Positions 7,056 to 15,366 are shown, numbered from the stretch's first letter. The stretch: 17,950 nucleotides of DNA from an uncultured Lachnospiraceae bacterium (GCA_910585555.1 CAJUFU010000022.1:1-17950), one strand, 5' to 3'. The notes: a model not told the origin generated them from the letters alone. Numbers and translations are program-made.

Positions 7056-8654
7056 ATGGAATTAATGTTCATTGGGGCCGATCATGAGGTGACAGGCAGT
7101 TGCCATTATCTTAGGGTGGGAGAGAAAAATATTTTGGTAGACTACGGTATGGAGCAGGGCATCAAGGTGTTTGAGAACTGTGAACTGCCGGTGGATGCCG
7201 CGTTGATAGATTATGTGTTTCTGACACATGCGCATATAGATCACTCAGGGCTTTTGCCGCTTTTATACGCCAGAGGATTCAGGGGCAGTATCTATGCCAC
7301 GGAAGCTACTTGTGATTTGTGCAGCATTATGCTGCGCGACTGTGCGCATATCCACATGCAGGAGGCGGAGTGGAAGAATCGTAAGGCCAAGAGAAGTGCG
7401 GAGAATGAACTTGTAGAACCGCTCTTTACGATGGAGGATGCGGATGGAGCGATCAAGTGTCTGATTCCCTGTGATTATGAGAAGGAAATAAGTGTCTGCG
7501 AGGGTGTCAGGATACGGTTTACAGATATCGGACATCTTCTGGGGTCTTCCAGTATCGAGGTGTGGGCCACAGAGGATGACGTGACTAGGAAACTTGTATT
7601 CTCCGGGGATATCGGCAACAGTGACCATCCGTTGATTAAGGATCCAAAGAATACGGATACGGCGGATTATGTCATTATGGAATCCACCTACGGCGACAGG
7701 CTTCATGCGGAGGAGCGGGTGGATTATATCGGAGAATTGACAAAGATACTGCAGACTACCTTTGACAGGGGAGGCAATGTGGTGATTCCCTCCTTTGCAG
7801 TGGGCAGGACCCAGGAACTTTTATATTTTTTGAGACAGATTAAGGCCGGAAGGCTGGTGAAGGGACATGAAGGGTTCCCGGTCTATGTGGACAGCCCGCT
7901 TGCGGTGGAGGCTACCGGGATTTTCCAGAAAAACGAGGAGGACTGTTTTGATGAGGAGGCTATGGCATTAGTCAGACAGGGCATCAATCCGATTGCCTTT
8001 CCGGGACTAAGGCTTGCGATTACCAGCGACGAGTCCAGAGCCATCAACTTTGAAAACACCCCGAAAGTTATCATATCGGCTTCCGGCATGTGTGAGGCGG
8101 GCCGTATCAGGCATCACTTAAAGCATAATCTGTGGCGGCCGGAGTGCACCATTCTCTTTGTGGGATACCAGGCTGTGGGAACCCTCGGCAGAGCTATTGT
8201 TGAGGGTGTGAAGGAAGTGAAATTATTTGGAGAGCAGATTGAGATCAGAGCGGAAATAACGAAGCTGGTGGGGATGAGCGGCCATGCGGATAAGAATGGG
8301 CTTTTGCGCTGGATTAAAGGCTTTGTGGAGAACCCGAAGAAAGTCTTTGTGGTACATGGGGAGGACAGTGTGGCAACTCTCTTTAGCGAATGCCTGAAAG
8401 TGGAGCACAAGATAGATGCTTATGCGCCTTACAGCGGGACCCGGTTTGATCTGATAAACGACGAGTTTATCTATGAGGCATCGCCTGTGGCGGTGAAGAA
8501 GAAAGTGCATGGGATTTCCAGTGTCTTTGCCAGACTTCTTGCCAGCGGGCAGCGTCTCATGGCGGTCATTCATAAGAATGAGGGCGGCGCCAACAAGGAT
8601 TTGGCACGGTTTGCAGATCAGATCAATTCGCTGTGTGATAAATGGGATATCTAA
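7056..8654 (+). CDS. Beta-CASP metallo-beta-lactamase, RNA-processing type
   Basis: A 532-residue protein of the metallo-beta-lactamase/beta-CASP family, which in CPSF-73/Ysh1-like and RNase J-like members cleaves RNA with two zinc ions. Visible ligands are THAHIDHSG (H58, H60, D62, H63), DIGHLLGS (third motif His) and FSGDIGN (fourth motif Asp). The beta-CASP insert covers roughly residues 200-400 and includes PSFAVGRTQELLY, VYVDSPLA and ASGMCEAGRIRHHL (around 342-356). The C-terminal MSGHAD with H410 completes the active site, and VHGED follows. It is shorter than RNase J and lacks its C-terminal domain, so I read it as the CPSF-like bacterial branch; the RNA target is unknown. Start at ATG 7056 with GGGAGG 7-8 bases upstream; the in-frame ATG at 7041 precedes that site. 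The thyA start lies 23 bases after the stop, so the genes are probably co-transcribed. Confidence 0.88.
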   Translation: MELMFIGADHEVTGSCHYLRVGEKNILVDYGMEQGIKVFENCELPVDAALIDYVFLTHAHIDHSGLLPLLYARGFRGSIYATEATCDLCSIMLRDCAHIHMQEAEWKNRKAKRSAENELVEPLFTMEDADGAIKCLIPCDYEKEISVCEGVRIRFTDIGHLLGSSSIEVWATEDDVTRKLVFSGDIGNSDHPLIKDPKNTDTADYVIMESTYGDRLHAEERVDYIGELTKILQTTFDRGGNVVIPSFAVGRTQELLYFLRQIKAGRLVKGHEGFPVYVDSPLAVEATGIFQKNEEDCFDEEAMALVRQGINPIAFPGLRLAITSDESRAINFENTPKVIISASGMCEAGRIRHHLKHNLWRPECTILFVGYQAVGTLGRAIVEGVKEVKLFGEQIEIRAEITKLVGMSGHADKNGLLRWIKGFVENPKKVFVVHGEDSVATLFSECLKVEHKIDAYAPYSGTRFDLINDEFIYEASPVAVKKKVHGISSVFARLLASGQRLMAVIHKNEGGANKDLARFADQINSLCDKWDI

Positions 8655-8677
8655 AAAAAAGATACAGGAGAACGGAC

Positions 8678-9526
8678 ATGAGTGCGGCAGATCGGATTTT
8701 TATAGACATGTGTAAGAATATTCTGGAGAATGGGACCAGCACGGAGGGAGAGAAAGTGAGGCCCCATTGGCCTGACGGAGAGAGTGCTTACACGATGAAG
8801 CTTTTTGGGGTGGTAAACCGTTATGATCTGTCCAAAGAGTTTCCGATCATGACGCTTCGTAAAACGGCGCTTAAGAGTGCGACGGACGAGATGCTTTGGA
8901 TTTGGCAGCAAAAGTCCAACAACATCCACGATCTTCACAGCCATATCTGGGATGCCTGGGCGGATGAGGAGGGTTCCATCGGCAAGGCGTACGGTTATCA
9001 GATGGGAGTAAAACATCAATATAAAGAGGGCATGATGGATCAGGTGGACAGGGTGATTTATGATCTGAAGAATAACCCGTTCAGCCGCCGGATCATGACC
9101 AATATTTATGTGCACCAAGATCTTCATGAGATGAATCTGTATCCTTGTGCCTACAGCATGACTTTCAATGTGACACAGAAGAAGGGGCATGAGAGGCTGA
9201 CGCTGAATGGAATATTGAACCAGCGTTCTCAGGATGTTCTGACGGCCAATAACTGGAATGTGGTGCAGTATGCGGTGCTTTTGCATATGCTGGCACAAGT
9301 ATGCGGCATGGAAGTTGGGGAACTTGTGCATGTGATTGCGGACGCCCATATTTATGACAGACATATTCCCATTATCAGGGAGATGATAGAAAGACCGGTC
9401 TATGATGCGCCTGTTTTTTGGTTAAATCCGGAAATTCAGGATTTCTATCAGTTTACAAGGAATGATGTGAAAGTGGAGAATTATGTGACGGGACCGCAGA
9501 TTGAGAATATTCCTGTTGCCATCTAG
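8678..9526 (+). CDS. thyA: Thymidylate synthase
   Basis: A 282-residue cytosolic enzyme that converts dUMP and methylene-tetrahydrofolate to dTMP and dihydrofolate. The catalytic cysteine is C157 in LYPCAYSM. Other active-site regions are NPFSRRIM (phosphate-binding arginines), NQRSQDV (R-S-x-D), NWNVVQYA (the dUMP-binding Asn) and DAHIYDRHI (His and Tyr). The residue after the cysteine is Ala rather than the usual His of E. coli ThyA, and the WIWQQKSN and NPEIQDFYQFT stretches resemble B. subtilis ThyA (the phage phi3T-like type). So I place it in that branch. Start at ATG 8678, with AGGAG 8 bases upstream; the reading from 8642 would overlap the previous gene without a ribosome site. The folA start follows 30 bases after the stop. 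Confidence 0.95.
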   Translation: MSAADRIFIDMCKNILENGTSTEGEKVRPHWPDGESAYTMKLFGVVNRYDLSKEFPIMTLRKTALKSATDEMLWIWQQKSNNIHDLHSHIWDAWADEEGSIGKAYGYQMGVKHQYKEGMMDQVDRVIYDLKNNPFSRRIMTNIYVHQDLHEMNLYPCAYSMTFNVTQKKGHERLTLNGILNQRSQDVLTANNWNVVQYAVLLHMLAQVCGMEVGELVHVIADAHIYDRHIPIIREMIERPVYDAPVFWLNPEIQDFYQFTRNDVKVENYVTGPQIENIPVAI

Positions 9527-9556
9527 GGACAGGTTTTTATAGAAATGGAGAGCAGC

Positions 9557-10048
9557 ATGAACGGAATTGTAGCGGTGGATAATAACTGGGCAATCGGCTG
9601 TAAGAACAGCCTGCTGGTGAGTATTCCGGCAGATCATAAGAATTTCAGGCGGGAGACGACTGGCAAGGTGGTGGTGCTTGGCAGAAAGACTTTGGAGACC
9701 TTTCCCCAGGGGATGCCGCTTGCAAACAGGACGAACATTATTTTGTCAACAAACCCGGATTATAAGGTGAAGGATGCCATTATTGTACACAGTAAGGAGG
9801 AGCTTTTGGAGGAACTAAAAAAGTATCCCCAGGAAGACATTTATATTATCGGCGGAGAGAGTGTCTATCGCATGATGCTTCCTTACTGTGATGTGATTCA
9901 TGTGACGAAGATTGATCACGAGTATGAGGCGGATGCCTTTTTTCCGAATCTGGATAAGGATGAGCAGTGGGAAATCACGGCAGACAGCGAGGAACAGACC
10001 TATTTTGATATTCCCTATCAGTTCTTAAAATATGAGCGAAAGAAATGA
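9557..10048 (+). CDS. folA: Dihydrofolate reductase
   Basis: A 163-residue enzyme that reduces the dihydrofolate released by thymidylate synthase back to tetrahydrofolate with NADPH. Diagnostic segments are IVAVDNNWAIG at the N-terminus, SIPADHKNF with the catalytic acid D26, VVVLGRKTLETFP for NADPH binding, and IYIIGGESVYRMM. Where E. coli DHFR has Trp22 (PWNLPAD), this protein has Val21 (LVSIPAD); I believe this is common in related Clostridia. ATG 9557 is preferred over ATG 9545 because GGAG lies 6 bases before it and the protein then begins at the family's normal position. It is directly downstream of thyA, the classic functional pair. Confidence 0.94.
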   Translation: MNGIVAVDNNWAIGCKNSLLVSIPADHKNFRRETTGKVVVLGRKTLETFPQGMPLANRTNIILSTNPDYKVKDAIIVHSKEELLEELKKYPQEDIYIIGGESVYRMMLPYCDVIHVTKIDHEYEADAFFPNLDKDEQWEITADSEEQTYFDIPYQFLKYERKK

Positions 10049-10083
10049 AGGGGTATGAACTAAAATAAGGAAGGTATGTCAGA

Positions 10084-12054
10084 ATGGGTCAGATTACAAA
10101 GAAAACGGCGGCAAAAGCAGAGAAAGTATCTTCGTTGTCTCGGGCGAAGGAACAGCTGCAGCAAAAAAATGTGGAACTGAAAGCGGCTATGAATGCAGCG
10201 CAGAAAGCAGAGGGGGCAAGAGATATCTTTCTGGCCAATATGTCGCATGAACTCAGAACGCCAATCAATACGATTCTTGGACTGAACGAACTGATCTTAC
10301 GGGAAAGTCAGGAAGAAACGATCAAAGAGTATGCGCGTGACATCAGACAGGCAGGTAATGTACTTCTTACGCTGGTCAGTGACATTTTAGATTTTTCTAA
10401 ACTGGAAGCGGACAGATTGGATTTGAATGAGGGCATCTATGATGTCAGCTCCCTGCTCAACGATCTGATCAACAGCGTGTCTGTGCCGCTACGCAGAAAA
10501 AGGCTTGATCTGAAGCTCGAGATTGCACAGGATATGCCTTATAAACTGCAGGGAGATGAGATTCATATCAGGCAGATTATTAGCAATCTTTTGTCCAATG
10601 CCGTAAAGTTTACTGAGAAAGGCAGGGTGACCCTGTATTTTCAATGGAAAGAAATCACGGAGGACGAGATTGAACTGAATGTAATTGTTAAGGATACAGG
10701 GATTGGTATCAAAGAGGAAGATATTCCAAAACTTTTCAGGGCTTTCCAGCGTATGGATTCTACGGCCAGGAGCAAGAATGACAGGACGGGACTGGGACTT
10801 GCCATCACCAAGCGTCTGGTGGAGATGATGGGCGGGGAACTCAGCGTGCAGAGTGTGTACGGCAAGGGTTCAGCTTTCTCTTTCCACATCAGGCAGAAGG
10901 TGGTGGACAGATCGCCCCTGGGAGATTTTGATAAGAATTACCGGGAGAGCCTGCGGAGCATAGATGATTATCATGAGAGATTTATCGCGCCCATGGGGAG
11001 AGTGTTGATTGTGGATGACAATGCCATGAATCTGGCGGTGGCCCAGGGACTTTTGAAGGGAACCAGACTGCAGGTGGATGTGGCTTCCAGCGGAGAGGAA
11101 TGCCTTGAGTTGATCAAGCGAAAGACTTATCATGTGATCTGTATGGACCATATGATGCCGGTGATGGACGGTGTGGAAACTCTCCATGCAATCAGAAAGC
11201 TTGAGGGGAACCCCTCCAGGGATATTCCTGTGATCGCGCTGACGGCCAATGCGGTAGCCGGTGCCAGAGAGCTTTATTTAAATGAGGGTTTCCAGGACTA
11301 TCTGACCAAACCCATCGATGCTGATAAATTTGAAAACATGCTGATAGAATATCTGCCGGATAATGTGGTATATCTGACTCATAATACGGATATCAGCGAT
11401 GCCTATGAGGAGGAAGAGGCAGATAATGAGCTGAGCATCAAAGAAAGCCAGCTGTACCTGATGGGCTTTAATATTCGAAACGGTCTGAAATATATGGGTG
11501 GTGACAGGGCCCTATACGGTAAGGTGCTTCAGGATTTCCATTCCATTTTGCAGGAAAAGGAAGGGGCCTTGAAAGACTTTTTGAAAAAAGGCGATATGCC
11601 GGGCTATATGATCATTGTGCATTCCCTGAAGGGAAATGCCAGAAATGTGGGGGCCGACGATCTGGCGGACGAGGCCTTTGAACTGGAAAAGATGGCGAAA
11701 GCAGGACAGCTTGAGGATGTATCGGTACGCTCGCCGATTTTGTTCAGTATGATGAGCGCTATGAGAAACAGCCTGAAAGTTTATCTGGATAACGAGGAAA
11801 AGCTGGAAGTCAAGAAGGAAGAGGAGGAAGCGCCGAAAGTTGAGAAGATCACGGAAGATGATTGGAGAAAGGCGCTTCAGGAACTGGCCGACCGGTTAGA
11901 CGATTTTGACGGGGAGACATCTATAGTCAAGATTCGGGAATTGAAGCACTATGACCGGCCGGAGTCAGATAAGAAGATGTTAAGACTCTGTGAAAAGGCA
12001 GTGAAGGACTTTGCTTACGATGTTGCCCTTGAGGTGGTCAATGCGGTACTGTGA
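10084..12054 (+). CDS. Soluble hybrid sensor histidine kinase (HisKA-HATPase-REC-HPt)
   Basis: A 656-residue phosphorelay protein. Residues 1-50 are a charged coiled coil with no membrane segment and no sensory domain. The dimerisation/phosphoacceptor motif MSHELRTP contains H55. The ATPase domain shows NLLSNAVKF (N box), VKDTGIGI (G1) and TGLGLAITK (G2). A receiver domain (about 305-420) has VLIVDDN, phosphoacceptor D355 in CMDHMMPVMDG, and YLTKPID. An HPt domain follows, with VHSLKGNA (H513). After HPt comes a Glu/Lys-rich linker and about 75 residues of unclassified helix. So all four relay steps sit in one cytosolic polypeptide, and the input must come from elsewhere, perhaps another protein through the coiled coil. 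GGAAGG lies 9 bases before the ATG. The gene follows folA by 35 bases. Partner and output are not in the window. Confidence 0.9.
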   Translation: MGQITKKTAAKAEKVSSLSRAKEQLQQKNVELKAAMNAAQKAEGARDIFLANMSHELRTPINTILGLNELILRESQEETIKEYARDIRQAGNVLLTLVSDILDFSKLEADRLDLNEGIYDVSSLLNDLINSVSVPLRRKRLDLKLEIAQDMPYKLQGDEIHIRQIISNLLSNAVKFTEKGRVTLYFQWKEITEDEIELNVIVKDTGIGIKEEDIPKLFRAFQRMDSTARSKNDRTGLGLAITKRLVEMMGGELSVQSVYGKGSAFSFHIRQKVVDRSPLGDFDKNYRESLRSIDDYHERFIAPMGRVLIVDDNAMNLAVAQGLLKGTRLQVDVASSGEECLELIKRKTYHVICMDHMMPVMDGVETLHAIRKLEGNPSRDIPVIALTANAVAGARELYLNEGFQDYLTKPIDADKFENMLIEYLPDNVVYLTHNTDISDAYEEEEADNELSIKESQLYLMGFNIRNGLKYMGGDRALYGKVLQDFHSILQEKEGALKDFLKKGDMPGYMIIVHSLKGNARNVGADDLADEAFELEKMAKAGQLEDVSVRSPILFSMMSAMRNSLKVYLDNEEKLEVKKEEEEAPKVEKITEDDWRKALQELADRLDDFDGETSIVKIRELKHYDRPESDKKMLRLCEKAVKDFAYDVALEVVNAVL

Positions 12055-12076
12055 CCGAAACTGTAGGATACAAGAC

Positions 12077-12104
12077 TTGACTTTTAGGGATAATGGTATA
12101 ATAT
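12077..12104 (+). promoter_or_regulatory. Promoter for ilvE
   Basis: -35-like TTGACT (12077-12082) is followed by an extended -10 TGGTATAAT (12094-12102). The spacer to TATAAT is only 14 bases, but a 16-base spacing to TAATAT (12099-12104) is possible, and the extended -10 would need little help. It lies in the 98 bases after the kinase stop. I looked for a T-box leader or Leu/Ile/Val attenuator and the leader (about 45 bases) is too short for one. Confidence 0.6.
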
Positions 12105-12152
12105 AAAGGATAGAAAAAGACGGGCGAAGATACCTGAGAGGAGTGGGAAAGT

Positions 12153-13178
12153 ATGGAAAAAAAGAATCTGGACTGGGCAAATATTGGTTTTGGTTATCAT
12201 GAAACTGATAAAAGATTTGTGGCTAATTATGCAAATGGCGCATGGGATGAGGGGGAACTTACATCAGAGGCAAATATTACCATGAATGAGTGTGCCGGTG
12301 TGTTGCAGTATGCGCAGACCTGTTTTGAGGGCTTAAAGGCATATACAACAGAGGATGGCCGTATCGTGACTTTCCGTCCGGATCTCAACGCACAGCGAAT
12401 GGAAGATTCCTGTAAGAGACTGGAAATGCCGGTATTTCCCAGGGAACGTTTCGTGCAGGCAGTGACGGATGTGGTAGCGACTAACGAGGCATATGTGCCG
12501 CCTTATGGTTCCGGGGCAACGCTTTATATCAGGCCGTATATGTTTGGTATTTCTCCCGTGATCGGTGTAAAGCCTGCAGATGCATATCAGTTCAGGATTT
12601 TCACCACACCGGTAGGTCCTTACTTTACGGGCGGCGCTAAGCCGCTTACCATCAAGGTAAGTGATTTTGACAGGGCGGCACCCCATGGAACCGGTCATGT
12701 CAAAGCAGGGCTTAACTATGCCATGAGTCTGCATGCGATTATCACGGCACATGCAGAAGGATATGATGAGAATATGTATTTGGATGCCGCCACCAGAACC
12801 AAGGTGGAGGAGACGGGCGGCGCCAATTTCCTGTTTGTGACAAAAGATAATAAGGTAGTGACACCTAAGTCAGAGAGCATTCTGCCTTCTATCACAAGGA
12901 GGTCTTTGATGGTAGTAGCCAAGGATTATCTGGGACTTGAGGTGGAAGAGAGAGAAGTGGAGTTTGCAGAGGTAAAAGAGTTCGCAGAGTGTGGACTATG
13001 CGGCACGGCAGCAGTAATCTCGCCGGTAGGCAAAGTGGTAGACCACGGTAAAGAGATTGTCTTTTCCAGCGGTATGGAGGAGATGGGGCCGGTGACCAAG
13101 AAGCTCTACGATACATTGACAGGTATCCAGATGGGGCGGATTGAAGCGCCGGAAGGATGGATTCACGTGATCAAATAG
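12153..13178 (+). CDS. ilvE: Branched-chain amino acid aminotransferase
   Basis: A 341-residue PLP enzyme (fold type IV) that interconverts leucine, isoleucine and valine with their 2-oxo acids using glutamate/2-oxoglutarate. The PLP lysine is K184 in TGHVKAGLNYAMSL. Other family segments are YAQTCFEGLKAY near the N-terminus, LYIRPYMFG, EETGGANFLFV with the cofactor-binding glutamate, and the C-terminal CGTAAVISPVGKV. Length and motifs fit the larger BCAT subgroup of Bacillus (YwaA/YbgE) and of eukaryotes. A CGLC pair sits just before GTAAVISP; it is near but not in register with the CXXC redox switch of human BCAT. GAGAGGAG lies about 9 bases before the ATG. The gene has its own promoter and terminator, so it is likely a single-gene transcript. 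Confidence 0.94.
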   Translation: MEKKNLDWANIGFGYHETDKRFVANYANGAWDEGELTSEANITMNECAGVLQYAQTCFEGLKAYTTEDGRIVTFRPDLNAQRMEDSCKRLEMPVFPRERFVQAVTDVVATNEAYVPPYGSGATLYIRPYMFGISPVIGVKPADAYQFRIFTTPVGPYFTGGAKPLTIKVSDFDRAAPHGTGHVKAGLNYAMSLHAIITAHAEGYDENMYLDAATRTKVEETGGANFLFVTKDNKVVTPKSESILPSITRRSLMVVAKDYLGLEVEEREVEFAEVKEFAECGLCGTAAVISPVGKVVDHGKEIVFSSGMEEMGPVTKKLYDTLTGIQMGRIEAPEGWIHVIK

Positions 13179-13204
13179 CTGCAGGAATGGAAAAGCGGAT
13201 GAGG

Positions 13205-13248
13205 GGGATTAGGTTGGCGCCTATGGGCATGCAATTTAATCCCTTTTT
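13205..13248 (+). terminator. Intrinsic terminator after ilvE
   Basis: GGGATTA (13205-13211) pairs with TAATCCC (13237-13243), with further inner pairs TTG/CAA and GCC/GGC, and is followed by TTTTT. It starts 26 bases after the ilvE stop. Confidence 0.8.
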
Positions 13249-13303
13249 GACGGATGCATAAAAGATATGAGTTTGTTTGGAAAGAAGAGGGCAGACAGCA
13301 CAT

Positions 13304-14062
13304 ATGGACGATAAAATTCGGGAAAGATATCCTTATCTGTATGAGACACATCTGCACACGTCTCAGGCCAGCGCCTGTGCCAGAAGTACTGGGTGTGAGA
13401 TGGCATTGGCCTGTAAAGAGTATGGCTATACGGGCATTTTTGTGACAGATCATAATTGGGGCGGTAACACCATAATAGAGGACAGCCTTGATTGGGATAC
13501 ATGGGTGGACCAGTTTAGCATGGGGTATGAGGAGGCGAAAGCGGAAGGCGACAGAATCGGCCTGGACGTGTTTTTTGGCTACGAGGCCGGTTTTGACGGC
13601 ACGGAGTTTTTGCTGTATGGGATTGATAAAGAATGGATGAAAGAACATCCGGAGCTTAGGTCTATTACAGTGGAGAGGCAGTATGCTCTGGTGCATGAAG
13701 CAGGAGGGATGGTGATACATGCCCATCCTTTCAGGGAGGAGCATTATATTCCTGAAGTCCGCCTGTTCCCGGAGTGGGTAGACGGTGTGGAGGGAATCAA
13801 CGCGGCGCATCATCAGTATTTTGGAATTGGACGGGATAAGAGAGGATTTGACAAGGAAGCAATCGCCTATGCCAGGGCCCATCATTTTCCTATGAGCGCG
13901 GGCTCAGACATTCATTCCACGGCTTTGTTTGGCGGCGGTGTGGCTTTTCGCCGAAAACTGACATCTGCAAAGGATTATGTGCGGGCAATCCTGCAGGACG
14001 AAGACCGCGTACTGACAGACGGCGCAATGTGGTATGATAAGGACGGGAACGTAATAGGATAA
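13304..14062 (+). CDS. PHP-domain metal-dependent phosphoesterase
   Basis: A 252-residue stand-alone PHP protein. The expected metal ligands are visible in order: THLHTS (H16, H18), VTDHN (D49, H50), GYEAG (Glu), VIHAHPF and SAGSDIHS near the C-terminus. PHP proteins of this kind hydrolyse phosphoester bonds; known examples include histidinol phosphatase and nucleotide or nano-RNA phosphatases. Substrate cannot be told here, and no his genes are nearby. I chose ATG 13304; the AAGAGG site is 13 bases upstream, rather far. In-frame TTG 13277 is the alternative but has no clear ribosome site, and the family motif HLH normally lies close to the start. The gene lies after the ilvE terminator. I see no convincing -10, though TTGACG at 13247 could serve as a -35. 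Confidence 0.82.
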   Translation: MDDKIRERYPYLYETHLHTSQASACARSTGCEMALACKEYGYTGIFVTDHNWGGNTIIEDSLDWDTWVDQFSMGYEEAKAEGDRIGLDVFFGYEAGFDGTEFLLYGIDKEWMKEHPELRSITVERQYALVHEAGGMVIHAHPFREEHYIPEVRLFPEWVDGVEGINAAHHQYFGIGRDKRGFDKEAIAYARAHHFPMSAGSDIHSTALFGGGVAFRRKLTSAKDYVRAILQDEDRVLTDGAMWYDKDGNVIG

Positions 14063-14135
14063 TAAGGGAGCAGGGCGATATGGCGGGTCAGAGAGCCCGT
14101 CAATCTATGGTGAAAAGAAAAGATAGGGAAGTTTT

Positions 14136-15209
14136 ATGAGAAAAAAGAAGTATGAGAAGGCAGCGGCATTTTGTTTGGCAGCCGCTTTGACGCTTACATC
14201 ATTGACCGGCTGCGGCGCCGGTGACGGCATTGGTACAAAGGTAGTGCTTACGACAGGATTTGACAAGGATGAGATTTTCCGCATTGAGACAAGTACCTGT
14301 ACCCTGCCGGAACTGATGGTCTATCTGACTACGATTCAGAACCGGTACGAAAGTGTTTATGGTACGGAGATTTGGAATACTAACGCGGACGGTGTGACCC
14401 TGGAAGAAAATGTGAAAGACATTGCATTGGCGCAGATTGCCCAGATAAAGACCATGAATCTGATGGCCGAAAGATATGAAGTGAAGTTGGATGACGAGGA
14501 GAAAGCGCAGGCAGAAAATGCGGCAAAGACCTATTATGAGACATTGAATGACACTGAGATTGCGCTGATGGGGGTGTCTGAGAAATTAATTGAGCGCCTT
14601 TATACAGAACTTGCTTTGGCGGAGAAAATGTATCAGTATACCATTAAGGACATTAACCCGGAGATCAGCGACGACGAAGCCAGAACGATTACGGTGCAGC
14701 ATATTCTCATTAAGACCTACGCCTTAGACGGCACCGGCAAGAAGATTGAATATACCGAAAATGCCAGGCGGGACGCCTATGAGGAAGCCCGCGAGGCGCT
14801 GAAGGCGGCCAGGGAGGAAGATGCGGATTTCGATGAACTGATCCGCAAATACAGTGAGGACGATAAGGCAACCTATTCTTTTGGCAAAGGAGAGATGGAC
14901 TCGGCTTTTGAGGAGGCGGCTTTTAACCTGGGCACAGGGGAAGTCAGCGATATTGTGGAGACGGAATACGGATATCATATCATCAAATGTATCAACACCT
15001 TTGACAGGGAGGAGACCGACACTAACAAGATTAAAATCGTGGAACAGCGGCGGGAAGAGGCCTTTGGGAAAGAGTATGATGCCTATGTGGAAACGCTTAC
15101 CAGAAACTTAAATGAGGACTTATGGAATACGGTGGGATTCATTCATGATGAAAATGTGGCAACACAGAATTTCTTTGAGGTGTATGCACAGTATTTTGGG
15201 GCGCTTTGA
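14136..15209 (+). CDS. Parvulin-type peptidyl-prolyl isomerase lipoprotein (PrsA/SurA-like)
   Basis: A 357-residue predicted lipoprotein. A Lys-rich start, a hydrophobic stretch and the lipobox LTGC give lipidation at C26, so the mature protein would sit on the outer face of the membrane. Residues about 40-180 are helical and SurA_N/PrsA-like. The parvulin domain (about 186-286) begins TVQHILIKT (H189) and ends with EYGYHIIKC (H281), both family hallmarks, with FGKGEMDSAFEEAAFNL between. PrsA-type foldases help exported proteins fold after secretion; the natural clients are not evident. AGGGAAG lies 7-8 bases before the ATG. It follows the PHP gene by 73 bases, so they may share a transcript. 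No terminator is visible before the htpG control region. The gene symbol is left blank because PrsA, SurA and other parvulin lipoproteins cannot be separated by eye. Confidence 0.87.
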   Translation: MRKKKYEKAAAFCLAAALTLTSLTGCGAGDGIGTKVVLTTGFDKDEIFRIETSTCTLPELMVYLTTIQNRYESVYGTEIWNTNADGVTLEENVKDIALAQIAQIKTMNLMAERYEVKLDDEEKAQAENAAKTYYETLNDTEIALMGVSEKLIERLYTELALAEKMYQYTIKDINPEISDDEARTITVQHILIKTYALDGTGKKIEYTENARRDAYEEAREALKAAREEDADFDELIRKYSEDDKATYSFGKGEMDSAFEEAAFNLGTGEVSDIVETEYGYHIIKCINTFDREETDTNKIKIVEQRREEAFGKEYDAYVETLTRNLNEDLWNTVGFIHDENVATQNFFEVYAQYFGAL

Positions 15210-15303
15210 GTAAGGATACCGTCATAAAAGGCGTTCAGTATGGACTTTAGAAAAAATTTATAATTAGCGAAACCCGCATAAAAGCTGCATAAAACGGCAA
15301 TTA

Positions 15304-15330
15304 TTAGCACTCTGTTTAAATGAGTGCTAA
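15304..15330. promoter_or_regulatory. CIRCE operator (HrcA binding site)
   Basis: TTAGCACTC, a 9-base centre and GAGTGCTAA: a perfect match to the CIRCE consensus, the binding site of the heat-shock repressor HrcA that usually precedes hrcA-dnaK and groES-groEL. Here it lies 110 bases before htpG. It sits just upstream of TTGACT/TAAACT and also downstream of a possible -10 TATAAT at 15259-15264, so either promoter could be repressed. Confidence 0.95.
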
Positions 15331-15337
15331 TTTTGCC

Positions 15338-15366
15338 TTGACTTCTATTTTGGAGGGTATTAAACT
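15338..15366 (+). promoter_or_regulatory. Promoter for htpG
   Basis: -35 TTGACT (15338-15343), a 17-base spacer and -10 TAAACT (15361-15366), starting 8 bases after the CIRCE element. CIRCE often overlaps or follows the start site, so this upstream placement is a little unusual. An alternative -10 TATAAT (15259-15264) with a weak -35 would put CIRCE in the leader. Confidence 0.6.

Noticed and set aside
12055..12152. A possible T-box or leader-peptide attenuator ahead of ilvE
   Set aside because: The leader is only about 45 bases from the likely start site, with no T-box sequence, no run of Leu/Ile/Val codons and no terminator hairpin.
14063..14135. A possible terminator between the PHP gene and the foldase gene (CGGGTC/GAGCCCG)
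   Set aside because: Only 4-5 pairs can form and no T run follows.
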